64,000 bases of DNA from an uncultured Elusimicrobia bacterium (GTDB lineage Bacteria > Elusimicrobiota > Elusimicrobia > Elusimicrobiales > UBA9959). The stretch is taken from positions 1 through 64,000 of the forward strand of contig CAIXBR010000015.1 of the NCBI GenBank assembly GCA_903917735.1, written 5' to 3'. Shown here piece after piece: positions 33,012-41,374 of this stretch. The notes under the pieces are model-generated. The model did not search any database. It was not told the origin of the DNA and was given only the letters and a program-made list of their open reading frames with translations. How positions within the stretch are numbered: position 1 is the stretch's first letter; every line of letters begins with the position of its first letter. The translations under genes were made by a program, and so were the position numbers.

Positions 33012-34348
33012 TTAAGGATCTTCCCGGCGGCGGCTATCCCGGCTTCAATACTGTGGTCCATGTTGTAGATGGACCACTCGCCGAAACGCCCGGCCGAAAT
33101 TATACCTGCGGCCTCGAGCCGCCGCAGGCAGCAGGGCTGGTCCTCCGCCAGGCGCGTATGTGGCACCGGGTAGGCCGGTGAATGGTCGAAGGCCCAGACG
33201 CGCTTTATATCCTTCTTTTTTACCACGCCGAGCTTTACAAGGCTGGCGGTAACGCGCGGCTCAACGGCGGCGGCCGAAGGCCTGGCGCTCCCGCCGGGCA
33301 GGGCGCATTCAACCAGCAGAGCCTTGCCGCCGGGCACCGCGCCGGGATTTATCAGGTCTACGCGCGTCAGGCGATAAAACGGGAGGGCGGGGTCCGGGAC
33401 ATATATCCAGTGGAACGGCGGCAGTTTCACTGCGGAAAGGGCGTACTGCAGGCACACCACGCGCGTGGCGTGCAGGCGTTCGGCCGGGGTCCCGCACTCT
33501 TTAAAGTTCCCGAGCCGCAGGGCCCTGTCCAATGGGAGGGTGGAGATCAGGCGGCCGTAGCGCACCGGGCCGCGCGTGGTAAATACCGTTTTTTTTCGCG
33601 CGTCTATTTTAAGCACCTCGGCGCTGCATACGGGGGAAAGCGGTTTTATTTCCTTCAGCAGCCCCTCTACAAGCGATTCTATTCCGCCGCGCTTCGGGTA
33701 GATGAACTCCGCGTGGGGTGCCACTTCGCCGCGCGCCGAGGGTTTGGCTCCAAGTATGCTTTCGGCCAGTCCGGCGGGGCCCGGCAGGCGGATCTTGGAG
33801 GCCAGCCAGCCGTATTCCATCCCGGAGAGCGGGGTCTGCCAGAGTTTTTCGTTGTAAGGCCTGAAAAAAAGTTCCACTATGCCGCCGCCCAGTTCCCGCA
33901 GGGCATACTCTTCCAGGTTGCGGGGAGCGGCACGCGTCTCCAAGCGGCTCTCCAGCAGGCTCTTCAGCACCGTTTTCCGGTCTTCCGTGGACAGCTGGTG
34001 TATATTATCCTGGAAAGGGAAATCCACGTATCCGCCTTTCCACATTACGCCCAGGCGGTGCTGGCAGCTGTAAACAGGCCCGACAAGACTTCTGAAAATA
34101 GCTGCCGCGCGCTTATTCTTGGTGAAGAAAACATGGGGCAGCTCGTCTATGGTAACTCCGGCAGTGCGGTTGGTCTTCAGCAGGCCTCCGGGCCTGGTAT
34201 CCCGTTCCAGCAGCAGTATGTCGCGCTGTCCCGCGCACAGCAGTTCCCTGGCGGCTATAAGCCCCGTTAAACCGGCCCCGAGTATGACCACCCCGGCACG
34301 GGCAGGCAGGTCCGCCGCACTCTTGTTCGCCTCTTTTTTTATTGGCAC
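33008..34348 (-). CDS. FAD-dependent amine-oxidase-like / UDP-galactopyranose-mutase-like protein
   Basis: 446 residues from a GTG start at 34348. VVILGAGLTGLIAARELL is the dinucleotide-binding GxGxxG, followed by LLERDTRPGGLLKT as in protoporphyrinogen-oxidase, phytoene-desaturase and UDP-galactopyranose-mutase relatives. FNEKLW-type sequence (FRPYNEKLWQTPLSGM) is common in proteins annotated as protoporphyrinogen oxidase near sugar clusters. The C-terminal segment GRFGEWSIYNMDHSIEAG completes the FAD site. With a nucleotidyltransferase next door, a UDP-sugar mutase or desaturase activity is the best guess. The start region is AT-rich and may hold a promoter. Confidence 0.8.
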   Translation of the reverse strand: MPIKKEANKSAADLPARAGVVILGAGLTGLIAARELLCAGQRDILLLERDTRPGGLLKTNRTAGVTIDELPHVFFTKNKRAAAIFRSLVGPVYSCQHRLGVMWKGGYVDFPFQDNIHQLSTEDRKTVLKSLLESRLETRAAPRNLEEYALRELGGGIVELFFRPYNEKLWQTPLSGMEYGWLASKIRLPGPAGLAESILGAKPSARGEVAPHAEFIYPKRGGIESLVEGLLKEIKPLSPVCSAEVLKIDARKKTVFTTRGPVRYGRLISTLPLDRALRLGNFKECGTPAERLHATRVVCLQYALSAVKLPPFHWIYVPDPALPFYRLTRVDLINPGAVPGGKALLVECALPGGSARPSAAAVEPRVTASLVKLGVVKKKDIKRVWAFDHSPAYPVPHTRLAEDQPCCLRRLEAAGIISAGRFGEWSIYNMDHSIEAGIAAAGKILK

Positions 34349-34373
34349 AATATTAATTTTAGCAAATATAAAA

Positions 34374-36491
34374 TCAAGCCCTTTCCGCGCAGATAACGCG
34401 CCATTTTCCCAACGGAACGGTCCTTGTTACCCGCCAGCCGGAGGCTGAAAGGCCGGCCTCAAGGCTTTCCGGGGTGCAGTCCAGCCAGCCGCCGTTAAGC
34501 TCCCAATCCAGCCCGAATTCCGGATAACCGAGCCCGCTGTCTATCACGAAGAGCCTGGCGCCGACGCCGGCGGAGAGAAGCAGCCTCTTAAGCACGGCGA
34601 GCCGCGCGGAAGCACCGAGCGCGCCCAGCACCTGCGAGACCACTATGGAAGAGAACTTTTCGCTTTTTTCGAGGGCCGAAGCCAGGCCTCCGGGCATATC
34701 GGGCCTGTCTATATATATTCTCTTTCCCGCCGGCTGCGCCGGGAAAAAACCTAACTTCTCCTCCATGAGAAGTTCCAGAGAAAAACCGCAACCGGACATC
34801 TTGGCCGGGTCAGAAGAGGCCGCCCCGCAGACGAGCAGGGCCGGCCCGGAGGGGCGGTCGCCGGCCGCCACCCGCAGCATTTGGTAGGCGGTGCGCCCCT
34901 CCACCCTTTCCCAAAGCAGCCTGGCCTCGCAGAAATCGGCGAAACGTGAAGCGAAAGCCCGCCTGTCCCGGCCGCCGCCCTCAAGGCCCGCCAACCTGCG
35001 TATCAGGGTCGTCCGGCAATTCTCAAAATTCTTAACGTCAAGGCCGGACCAGTCCCCGTCGTCGGCGAATGCGTCCGCCCTGGCGGCCGCGGCGCGCATG
35101 GCCTTTTCGGCGCGCGCGAAACGGTTTATACGGCGGCACATTTCCACGCGCGGGAACCGGGACGCGCCCGGGCGGTCGCGCGCGATATAGCGGAAAAGAA
35201 AACCGAAATATTTATCGGAGAACACAATGTTGGCGGCCAGGGAAAGTTCGCGCGCCGCGGCGGCGGCCCGCTTCATATCCGCCGCGCCCATGGAGGGGAC
35301 GCTCAGCGCGAAATAAGGGTCCCGCGGCATGAATTTCACCCCGGCTTTACCGGCCACTTTGCCCAACGGGGTCCCGGGATAAACGCGTAAGCGATGGAAA
35401 TACAGGCCGGCATTAAGCGAAAGCCCCCATTCGAAGTTAGCCAGGCAGTTCTCGAAGGTATCACCGGGCAGCCCGATTATGAAGCTCAGTACGACCTTGG
35501 CCCTGGGTGCCTTCACGCTCAGCAGCGCGGCCTTGCGCGACAGTACCCCCAGGTCCATGCGCCTATTCACCAGTTTGCAGGTTTCGGGGAAGATGCTCTG
35601 CACCCCCACCCCCAGGCTGAAAGCCCGGTCATTCAGCAGCGGCATAAGACGCTCGCTGAAATTGAGCAGGTTCATCTGTATCTCTACGTTTATCCCGCGC
35701 CGGGCCGTTTCTCCGCCCAGCAGGCGCAGCAGCCGGGCCATCCCCGAGCTGTGGCAGATGTCCGGATCGGTAAGGAAAAGCGTCCTGATCTCCGGGAGGT
35801 CGGCCAATATTTTCTTCACTTCGGCCCGGACCCTCGCGAAACCGAACCCCCTGTAGTTCCGGGGGATGGAGCAATAGAGGCAGGACTCGCGGCAGCCGCG
35901 CGACATCTCGAACGGGACCCTGGCGTAGCCGCGCCACTTAAAAACACCCTCCAGGTACGGCGATGGCAGCGAGGAAAGTTCCGCGGGTTCCCCCGGCGGG
36001 TTGGCCGTAACGCCGCCGCCGGAGGCGAACGAGAGCCCTTTTATCCCCGCAAGGTCCCCCGCCGTTATAAGGGCTTTCAGCGTCAGCGCGAAGATCTTCT
36101 CACCCTCGCCGGCCACGGCCAGGTCCACGGCGCCCCCCGAAAAGAGCTCCGCCTGCGGGACCGAGCCGGCCAGCGGGCCGCCAAAGATTATCTTCGCCCC
36201 GCAGCGCCTCTTTATTTCAGCGGCTACCGCCTTGGTACGTTCCAAACCGCCATAGACGGTGAACCCCGCCAGGTCGGGCTTCAGGGCGGATACCCGCCCA
36301 GGGGCTTCCCGTTCGTCTGTACAGGGTTCAAGTATGGTTATTTCTGCGTTCTTGCGCAGGAAGGGATCCCGCATGGCGTAAGCCTTGAGCAGACCGGAGG
36401 CCAGCGGCAGCATGCCGTCGCTATGCAGCGGCGGCACCAGGACGACCCTGAATTTTCGGCGGGGCCCGGACGGAGGCTTATTCTTTTTCAT
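34374..36491 (-). CDS. Large cobalamin-domain-type radical SAM protein with added C-terminal domain
   Basis: 705 residues. Residues 1-165 resemble a B12-binding domain (PPLHSDGMLPLASGLLKAY, GFTVYGGLERT, IIFGGPLAG, VAGEGEKIF) without DxHxxG. Cys200, Cys204 and Cys207 in SRGCRESCLYC form the SAM-cluster motif, and LFLTDPDICHSSGMARLL follows. From about 510 a separate domain begins that looks like a degenerate methyltransferase-type Rossmann fold (SSIVVSQVLGALGASARLAVLKRLL, WRVICAER at the end). It starts directly after the stop of the SPASM-type radical SAM gene at 36492. The substrate is unknown. Confidence 0.8.
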   Translation of the reverse strand: MKKNKPPSGPRRKFRVVLVPPLHSDGMLPLASGLLKAYAMRDPFLRKNAEITILEPCTDEREAPGRVSALKPDLAGFTVYGGLERTKAVAAEIKRRCGAKIIFGGPLAGSVPQAELFSGGAVDLAVAGEGEKIFALTLKALITAGDLAGIKGLSFASGGGVTANPPGEPAELSSLPSPYLEGVFKWRGYARVPFEMSRGCRESCLYCSIPRNYRGFGFARVRAEVKKILADLPEIRTLFLTDPDICHSSGMARLLRLLGGETARRGINVEIQMNLLNFSERLMPLLNDRAFSLGVGVQSIFPETCKLVNRRMDLGVLSRKAALLSVKAPRAKVVLSFIIGLPGDTFENCLANFEWGLSLNAGLYFHRLRVYPGTPLGKVAGKAGVKFMPRDPYFALSVPSMGAADMKRAAAAARELSLAANIVFSDKYFGFLFRYIARDRPGASRFPRVEMCRRINRFARAEKAMRAAAARADAFADDGDWSGLDVKNFENCRTTLIRRLAGLEGGGRDRRAFASRFADFCEARLLWERVEGRTAYQMLRVAAGDRPSGPALLVCGAASSDPAKMSGCGFSLELLMEEKLGFFPAQPAGKRIYIDRPDMPGGLASALEKSEKFSSIVVSQVLGALGASARLAVLKRLLLSAGVGARLFVIDSGLGYPEFGLDWELNGGWLDCTPESLEAGLSASGWRVTRTVPLGKWRVICAERA

Positions 36492-37595
36492 TTATTTGCG
36501 CCCGCGCCGTTCCGGGACGGCATCACGGGGCAGGTCCGGATTCCCGGAACCCATACCCTCTTCGCGCAGGACGCGCACGATGTCCGCGCTGCTCTTAAGC
36601 ATGGCTTTAAGATCTCCGGACGACAGCAGGCTGCTGTAATAAATGCAAAGCAGGCAGGCCAGGAAATTGCGCTGGCCCGAAGCCATCACCGCCCCGAAAG
36701 CTTTTTCCCTGGAAGCCCTGACTTTCACCAGGTCAAGGCCGGAGCGCCAGTCGCCGACGGCGTAAAGGGCGCGCAGCTTCGGGTCCTGCGCCACACAGGA
36801 GGCTGATATTATGGAGCAGGGATAAAAAAAACCGTCCGGGCCTATCGAAACCTCGCCTTGGCCGCAGAAATTCTCCAGCGAGGCCCTGCCGGACCCCAGT
36901 GATTTATAACCGAATTTGGGAATATCCCTGAAGGCGCTTCGGCCGGGGCCGTTGAGGTAGTGGGCCGCCGCGCGCAGCTCGCGCCTGAGGGCGGCCAGGT
37001 CTGACCGGCCCCATTTTTCCTGCACCGCGAAAGAAAGACCGAGGTCTCCCGCCCCTAATGAAGCGAGAAATTTTATATTCTCCGCCAGGCAGGGCGCCGT
37101 GGCCCTGGTGACCGTGGTTGAAAGGCCCAGGGTCTTGCGCAGGTCGGGCGGCAGCGCCTTTATGTTCCATATTACCCTGTGGAAGCTGGGCCCTCCGCCG
37201 CGGGTAACCCTATTGAGGTTCTGGCTGGCGGCCGCGCCGTCGAGACTTATCTTCAGGTGTACCCCGCTGCTCCTGAAAAGCCCGGCTGTCGGCGCGTCCA
37301 GCAGCAGCCCGTTGGAGAAGCACTCTATCTCCATGTCCGGGCCTGCCGTCTTCCTCAGCCAGGGCAGCAGGGAGGCCAGCAGCTTTTTACCCAGCAGCGG
37401 CTCCCCGCCGGAGATGCTTATCTTTTCCGCCCTGCGCCCGGCCGCGCGCAGGTAATGCAGCACGGCCAGCTTCATCCGGCGCAGGTCCAGTTTCCGGGCT
37501 TTGGAACGGTCCAGGTTCCCGGAATAGCAGTACCGGCAGCGCATATTGCACTGGTTGGAAACGCAGATGTCTATTTCTTGCGGGATAGTGGTCAT
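36492..37595 (-). CDS. Radical SAM/SPASM-type maturase candidate, downstream of the His-Xaa-Ser peptide
   Basis: 367 residues. CNMRCRYC (Cys16, Cys20, Cys23), ISISGGEPLLGKK and SLDGAAASQNLNRV define the core. FCGQGEVSIGPDGFFYPCS (about residue 245) is a convincing SPASM first-cluster segment and FLACLLCIYYSS adds two cysteines, so at least one auxiliary cluster is likely. It lies 125 bases downstream of the repeat-peptide gene on the same strand, separated by a strong hairpin, so it could be the third maturase of that locus (in the position where classical systems have HxsC). It lacks the HxsC phrases seen at 11265, so I leave it unnamed. Confidence 0.82.
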   Translation of the reverse strand: MTTIPQEIDICVSNQCNMRCRYCYSGNLDRSKARKLDLRRMKLAVLHYLRAAGRRAEKISISGGEPLLGKKLLASLLPWLRKTAGPDMEIECFSNGLLLDAPTAGLFRSSGVHLKISLDGAAASQNLNRVTRGGGPSFHRVIWNIKALPPDLRKTLGLSTTVTRATAPCLAENIKFLASLGAGDLGLSFAVQEKWGRSDLAALRRELRAAAHYLNGPGRSAFRDIPKFGYKSLGSGRASLENFCGQGEVSIGPDGFFYPCSIISASCVAQDPKLRALYAVGDWRSGLDLVKVRASREKAFGAVMASGQRNFLACLLCIYYSSLLSSGDLKAMLKSSADIVRVLREEGMGSGNPDLPRDAVPERRGRK

Positions 37596-37672
37596 CGGGA
37601 GCTTCCGGCAGGCTGCAGAAAGCCGGAACGGAGGCGCGCTTTATGCGGTGGAATTTACGGGTACGGGATCAG

Positions 37673-37703
37673 CCCCGCGCGCCCGGAATCCGGGAGCGCG
37701 GGG
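37673..37703 (-). promoter_or_regulatory. Strong hairpin between the repeat-peptide gene and the next radical SAM gene
   Basis: CCCCGCGC and GCGCGGGG enclose an inner CCCGG/CCGGG pairing with a 3-base loop. No U-tract follows on the minus strand, so it is less a terminator than an attenuator or RNA-stabilising structure. Such structures after a precursor gene keep precursor output above that of the enzyme genes. Confidence 0.5.
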
Positions 37704-37720
37704 ACAGCGGAAAAGCCCCT

Positions 37721-38053
37721 CTAGCACCAGCCACCGCGCGCGTGCGAACCGTGGCTGCCGTGACTGCCGTGGCTGCCGTGGCTGCCGTGGCTGCCGTGAG
37801 AGGCGTGGGACCCGTGGCTGCCGTGGCTGCCGTGCGAACCGTGGCTCTGGTGGCTGACATGGGACGTGGGGTCGGAAGGCGGGTAGAAGTAGTTCTGATG
37901 TATGGTCTGCGCACCGGCCTGGTCAACCATGGCGGCGCCCAGTATGCCCAGAGCCAGCCCGGCCTTCACGATGTCCGCGTCCAGCATCTTCCCCTCTTCG
38001 CTGTTGAGGAAGAGCTTGATATTCTTTTTAACGCCCTGTTTTTTCTTTTTCAT
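37721..38053 (-). CDS. hxsA: HxsA-like His-Xaa-Ser repeat peptide precursor
   Basis: 110 residues from the ATG at 38053, which has AGGAG at the right distance; an earlier in-frame ATG at 38068 overlaps the upstream stop and is the alternative. A basic leader contains KLFLNSEEGKMLDADIV, then a hydrophobic stretch (about 30-48). Residues 64-105 are fourteen uninterrupted S-H-x triplets (x is Gly in ten, Ala in two, Val and Gln in one each), and the chain ends RGGWC. This is the hallmark of HxsA, the substrate of HxsB/HxsC maturases. The codons for Ser and Gly vary slightly between units, so the repeat is under protein-level selection. The actual modification is unknown. Confidence 0.85.
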   Translation of the reverse strand: MKKKKQGVKKNIKLFLNSEEGKMLDADIVKAGLALGILGAAMVDQAGAQTIHQNYFYPPSDPTSHVSHQSHGSHGSHGSHGSHASHGSHGSHGSHGSHGSHGSHARGGWC

Positions 38054-38064
38054 GGCCGGCTCCT

Positions 38065-39132
38065 TCATTCCTTGCCCAGGGCTTTCCGGGCATTTTTATT
38101 AACGTCTTCCAATATCTTCTGCTCTTCCTTCTTCTGTGCCGCTGCGCGCTGCTTCAGCACGTCCGGCGGAACTTTCTGTTCGTGTAAGGCGACTGTCTGG
38201 CAGAAAAGCCCGCCCACCTTATCCAGGATAAGCGAACAGACGGAGGCGGACTTGGTGGAGAAAACTCCGCATTCCGTCATGTACTTGTCCGGGCAGCCCG
38301 CGATATTGTTCTCCCTGAGCGCCGCATAAAGGCTGTTGTTATCCAGGCAGTCCTGCGTCCGACAGTTCCTTCTGTCGGAGGGGAAAGCCTCGCGGCAGCG
38401 GGACCTATCGCGCGACGGCGCCATATCACAGATGTAGGAAAAGCCCTTTGACACCTCGCGGCAGAACTCCGGAGGCACTTTAGCGCCTTCCACGCTGTCG
38501 CCGGCCAGATACCTGCGGCAGATACCCTCTCCGCCGGTATTGAACCTGCCGGCGGCATAGGCGTAGAACAGCACGCGGCTGGCGGGGTCTACGCACTTGT
38601 AGTTGGGCGATGAGAAATATTTATCCTTCTTGTCCATCACGCCGGGCAGGAAGTTGCACATATTCAGGTTCCCATAGGCGACCGCGTTGCAGGAGAAGAA
38701 CTGGGCGAGAAGCCCGTAGATCATATCGTTCTCCTCCTTGGCAAAAGAGGTCTGGGTAAAGTGAGAATTACCCCAGATCTTGCCGTGGGAAGACAGAATA
38801 TCATTTAGAGACTTCCCCGAAGAACAGATGGACGCTTTGGCGAAGTCGGCGGGGATGGTCGGCAGCGCGCCCGGCCCGGCCATAGAGGCGGGAGCCGAAA
38901 AAACCGCCTTAGGCGGCGCCGTGATGGGCCCCGTAGGCCGCGTTTCCTGCGTAGGCTGTGCGGCGTAAACGGTGGCCTCAGCGGGCAGCGGCACTCCGCC
39001 CGGATTCATGTCCGGCTGGCTGGCCACACCGGCGGCCGGGAGCTGAGGGCCCGTGTTGCGCCTCTGCAGATACTGCAGAAAAAGCACCACGGCCAGCAGG
39101 CCCACTATAGTGATAACGACTGACTTTTTCAT
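38065..39132 (-). CDS. Membrane-anchored 14-cysteine protein of the His-Xaa-Ser locus (unknown family)
   Basis: 355 residues. One N-terminal membrane helix (about 5-20) is followed by a Pro/Ala-rich linker to about residue 98 and then a domain with fourteen cysteines spread evenly (for example ASICSSG, NMCNFLP, YICDMAP, RNCRTQDCLD, LFCQTVA). An even number of well-spaced cysteines outside the membrane suggests disulfides. The last 35 residues are charged and probably coiled coil. I recognise no family. It overlaps the repeat-peptide gene's upstream ATG and the HxsD-like start by ATGA, so it is a firm member of the locus and a candidate export or anchoring partner for the peptide. Confidence 0.7.
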   Translation of the reverse strand: MKKSVVITIVGLLAVVLFLQYLQRRNTGPQLPAAGVASQPDMNPGGVPLPAEATVYAAQPTQETRPTGPITAPPKAVFSAPASMAGPGALPTIPADFAKASICSSGKSLNDILSSHGKIWGNSHFTQTSFAKEENDMIYGLLAQFFSCNAVAYGNLNMCNFLPGVMDKKDKYFSSPNYKCVDPASRVLFYAYAAGRFNTGGEGICRRYLAGDSVEGAKVPPEFCREVSKGFSYICDMAPSRDRSRCREAFPSDRRNCRTQDCLDNNSLYAALRENNIAGCPDKYMTECGVFSTKSASVCSLILDKVGGLFCQTVALHEQKVPPDVLKQRAAAQKKEEQKILEDVNKNARKALGKE

Positions 39133-39446
39133 TTTTTCCCCCGTTTATCTGGGTTTTTTTCGCCGCAGGCGGACAGGAGCGCCTTAGTCACTATCATGCC
39201 CGCCAGCTTGGAATTCTTTTTTGCCAGGTCTATGCGGCACTGCTGGTTCAGCGCCTCGTTGGCCAATTCCCCGGCCAGCCCGTCCAGGCCGCCTTCTCCA
39301 CTCAGCCGCACGCGCGAGACGGCGCGTCCCGGAAGAACCTTTACTCCGCACTTACAGGAGAAGACATAAGCGGCCAGCTCCACGGCCTCTTTAGAGTAGA
39401 CCGCGGCTTCAAAAACCAGTTCTTTAGTGTTCTGCGGGTTCTTCAT
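39129..39446 (-). CDS. hxsD: HxsD-like protein
   Basis: 105 residues. FEAAVYSKEAVELAAYVF at the start and LAGELANEALNQQCRIDLAKK with MIVTKALLSAC near the end fit the short HxsD family of His-Xaa-Ser systems as I remember it (an aromatic-Tyr-x-x-x-Ala start, then an NExLxQ helix). HxsD has no assigned catalytic motif; it probably helps the maturase bind the peptide. ATGA overlaps link it on both sides (HxsB-like upstream, Cys-rich protein downstream). A second, longer HxsD-like protein lies at 40872-41336. Confidence 0.75.
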   Translation of the reverse strand: MKNPQNTKELVFEAAVYSKEAVELAAYVFSCKCGVKVLPGRAVSRVRLSGEGGLDGLAGELANEALNQQCRIDLAKKNSKLAGMIVTKALLSACGEKNPDKRGKK

Positions 39447-40900
39447 TTTTTTGTCACCCAGCCCTCTAGGACCTTCCTATCGCGGGCGTTCCGCAGCCTG
39501 GCGAAGAGAGCGCCAAAAACGCCTTTAAAAAGACTGCACCTGCCGCTGGAACGCATGTTCCCCCAGAGCGAGCCCTGCACCTCGTAATTATAGACGGGAC
39601 AGACCCCGCAATAGGGTTTATAAGCGCAGCGCGAGCACTCCGGCTGCGCCTCTAGATTGGAGGCCACGACGCAGGCTCGGGCGGCCGGGCTTGAAATTAT
39701 TTTCTTCAGGTTGTCCCTGAAAACATTGCCGACCCTGAAAATATCGTCGCCTTCCCAGCCCACCATGCGGCCCTCGTCACAGGTGTATAGGTCGCCGTTG
39801 TAGTTATAGGCTATCTGCCCGATGGCAGCTCCGCAGGGGCAGCGCGCGTCCAGGTAACCGGGCTCGGAGGCGTTCAGTATTTTTTCCAGCATCATGGAAG
39901 CCATCTTCTCGCGCATCACCGTACCGCGGCGGTTCAGCGCTATTATATAGTCCAGGCAGCGCCCGTAAAAAGCAGTGAACTCTTCGGAAGTATAGCCGAT
40001 CTTGTCCCAGAGTTCCCTGGCGTAGCCGATAGGCGCCAGCGGCCGCACGAAGATATCTTCAAGGCCCAGGCGCGCGTACTCGTCTATGATCCCGCGGTGC
40101 CGGGGGAGGGAATTGCGGGAGACGGTAAGCAGCGCGCCCGGCTTGAAGATCCGGTATTCCGGCGCCTGCCGTTTATGTTTCTCCTGAAAATATTTTATCC
40201 AGCGGACGGTGGCGGCGTGGGAGTTGCCGCCGGCGAAGATCCTGCTGCGGTTATGCAGGTCCGCCGGGCCGTCCAGCGAGGTGCAGATGGAAACCTCGTT
40301 CTCCAGCAGGAACTGCGCTTTCTCTTCCGTCATCAGGCTGAAATTGGAAACAAGGGCCAGCTTAAGCTCTTTGCCGGTGGCGGCCGCTTTTTCACGCGCC
40401 CGCCTGACCGTCGCCTTCAACACGTCCCAGTTCAGAAGCGGCTCGCCGCCCTGGAATTCTATGGTGATCAGCGGGTTGGGCGAAGTGAAGGCGAAGTCCA
40501 CGCTCTTAAGCGCGGTCTTCAGGTCCATGTCCGTTTTTTTAGCGCCTTCGCCCGCCGCGCTGGACTGGCAGTACAGGCACTTATGGTTGCACCGCAGCGT
40601 CAGCACCAGTATATGCAGCCCCGGGCCCTGTCCCAGATGCGCGTTAAGGGTCCGCCACCGGGAGGTCAGCCCGTCGAAATCCATGCGCTCCCGTACAAAA
40701 CCGTCGGCGGCAAGCTTCTTGAAAAGAGGGTCCTTCGCGCCCAGGCCGCCTTTTATGACGCGCTTGAAATCTTTTTCGCTCAGCCAGGCGTGGCAGCCGG
40801 CGTCGTTGGTCAGCAGCCGGTCCCCGGCGCTTTTCTCCCAAAGCGCCAGCGGAGACCGCGGGGCGGCCTTCTTATTTTTTACGGGGCTTTTTTGCGCCAT
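39443..40900 (-). CDS. hxsB: HxsB-like radical SAM/SPASM maturase of the repeat-peptide locus
   Basis: 485 residues. An N-terminal ~95-residue region with a basic start precedes CNHKCLYC (Cys104, Cys108, Cys111), IEFQGGEPLLNWD and CTSLDGPADLHN. Auxiliary-cluster segments are all intact: ARCPCGAAIGQ, DLYTCDEGRMV, CSRCAYKPYCGVCPVYNY and SGRCSLFKG. It is a near full-length match to the protein at 12204 in the big array. It should install a radical modification in the Ser-His repeat peptide encoded two genes downstream. Its start overlaps the upstream HxsD-like gene by 29 bases, so a start a few codons later cannot be excluded. Confidence 0.86.
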   Translation of the reverse strand: MAQKSPVKNKKAAPRSPLALWEKSAGDRLLTNDAGCHAWLSEKDFKRVIKGGLGAKDPLFKKLAADGFVRERMDFDGLTSRWRTLNAHLGQGPGLHILVLTLRCNHKCLYCQSSAAGEGAKKTDMDLKTALKSVDFAFTSPNPLITIEFQGGEPLLNWDVLKATVRRAREKAAATGKELKLALVSNFSLMTEEKAQFLLENEVSICTSLDGPADLHNRSRIFAGGNSHAATVRWIKYFQEKHKRQAPEYRIFKPGALLTVSRNSLPRHRGIIDEYARLGLEDIFVRPLAPIGYARELWDKIGYTSEEFTAFYGRCLDYIIALNRRGTVMREKMASMMLEKILNASEPGYLDARCPCGAAIGQIAYNYNGDLYTCDEGRMVGWEGDDIFRVGNVFRDNLKKIISSPAARACVVASNLEAQPECSRCAYKPYCGVCPVYNYEVQGSLWGNMRSSGRCSLFKGVFGALFARLRNARDRKVLEGWVTKK

Positions 40901-41336
40901 ACTTGTCTTCCCAGGTGCTGGTCACTCCAAGCGGGTCCGCGGTACCGCCGCGGGCATCCTCTTTTATCTCCTTCTCTACCTGCGAGATAAGGTCCGCCAG
41001 TTCTTTTTCCTGTTCCTGCGTAAGCCCGGAATCAGGGGCGGGCGCGGGCTTTTTCTCCGCCGATAGGGCTTTAAGCGTAAGGAATTCCCGCAGTTCCCTG
41101 TTGTTGTCGGAAACCGCCTCGCGCAGCTTCTCGTCCTCCAGTTCCGCGAGGAACCTGGCTTTGAGCCGCGGCAGCGGCGCCCCTTCCCTGGGGGACAGCG
41201 CCACCGCCACGAAATCTTTCCCGGCGGTACTGATAAAAACAAAAGCCTCGTCGCTTACCGCATAGGCCGCGTAACGCACGGCATCAAGGCTGTATTTTTT
41301 TAGATCGACTTTTATATTGAGAACCTTTGTGGCCAA
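40872..41336 (-). CDS. Second HxsD-like protein with C-terminal extension
   Basis: 154 residues from a TTG start at 41336 preceded by GGAGG; no in-frame ATG gives a complete domain. KKYSLDAVRYAAYAVSDEAFVFI and LKARFLAELEDEKLREAVSDNN with LREFLTLKAL parallel the HxsD-like protein at 39129. The extra ~60 residues (from about 95) are Pro/Glu/Lys-rich and partly coiled coil, then basic. It is the first gene of the locus. Two different HxsD-like proteins with one HxsB suggest that the pair works as a heteromer or that each serves a different maturase. Confidence 0.68.
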   Translation of the reverse strand: MATKVLNIKVDLKKYSLDAVRYAAYAVSDEAFVFISTAGKDFVAVALSPREGAPLPRLKARFLAELEDEKLREAVSDNNRELREFLTLKALSAEKKPAPAPDSGLTQEQEKELADLISQVEKEIKEDARGGTADPLGVTSTWEDKYGAKKPRKK

Positions 41337-41374
41337 GAGACTATCCTCCGTAAACCCGGTATTTTGACCGCTGC

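Noticed and set aside
37546..37857. Cys/Arg-rich ORF on the plus strand opposite the repeat peptide
   Set aside because: It is the antisense reading of the Ser-His-Gly codons, without ribosome site or family support.
37740..37860. Regular 9-base repeats that could be mistaken for a CRISPR or satellite array
   Set aside because: They are in-frame codons for the Ser-His-x triplets of the precursor; codons vary silently and there are no spacers.
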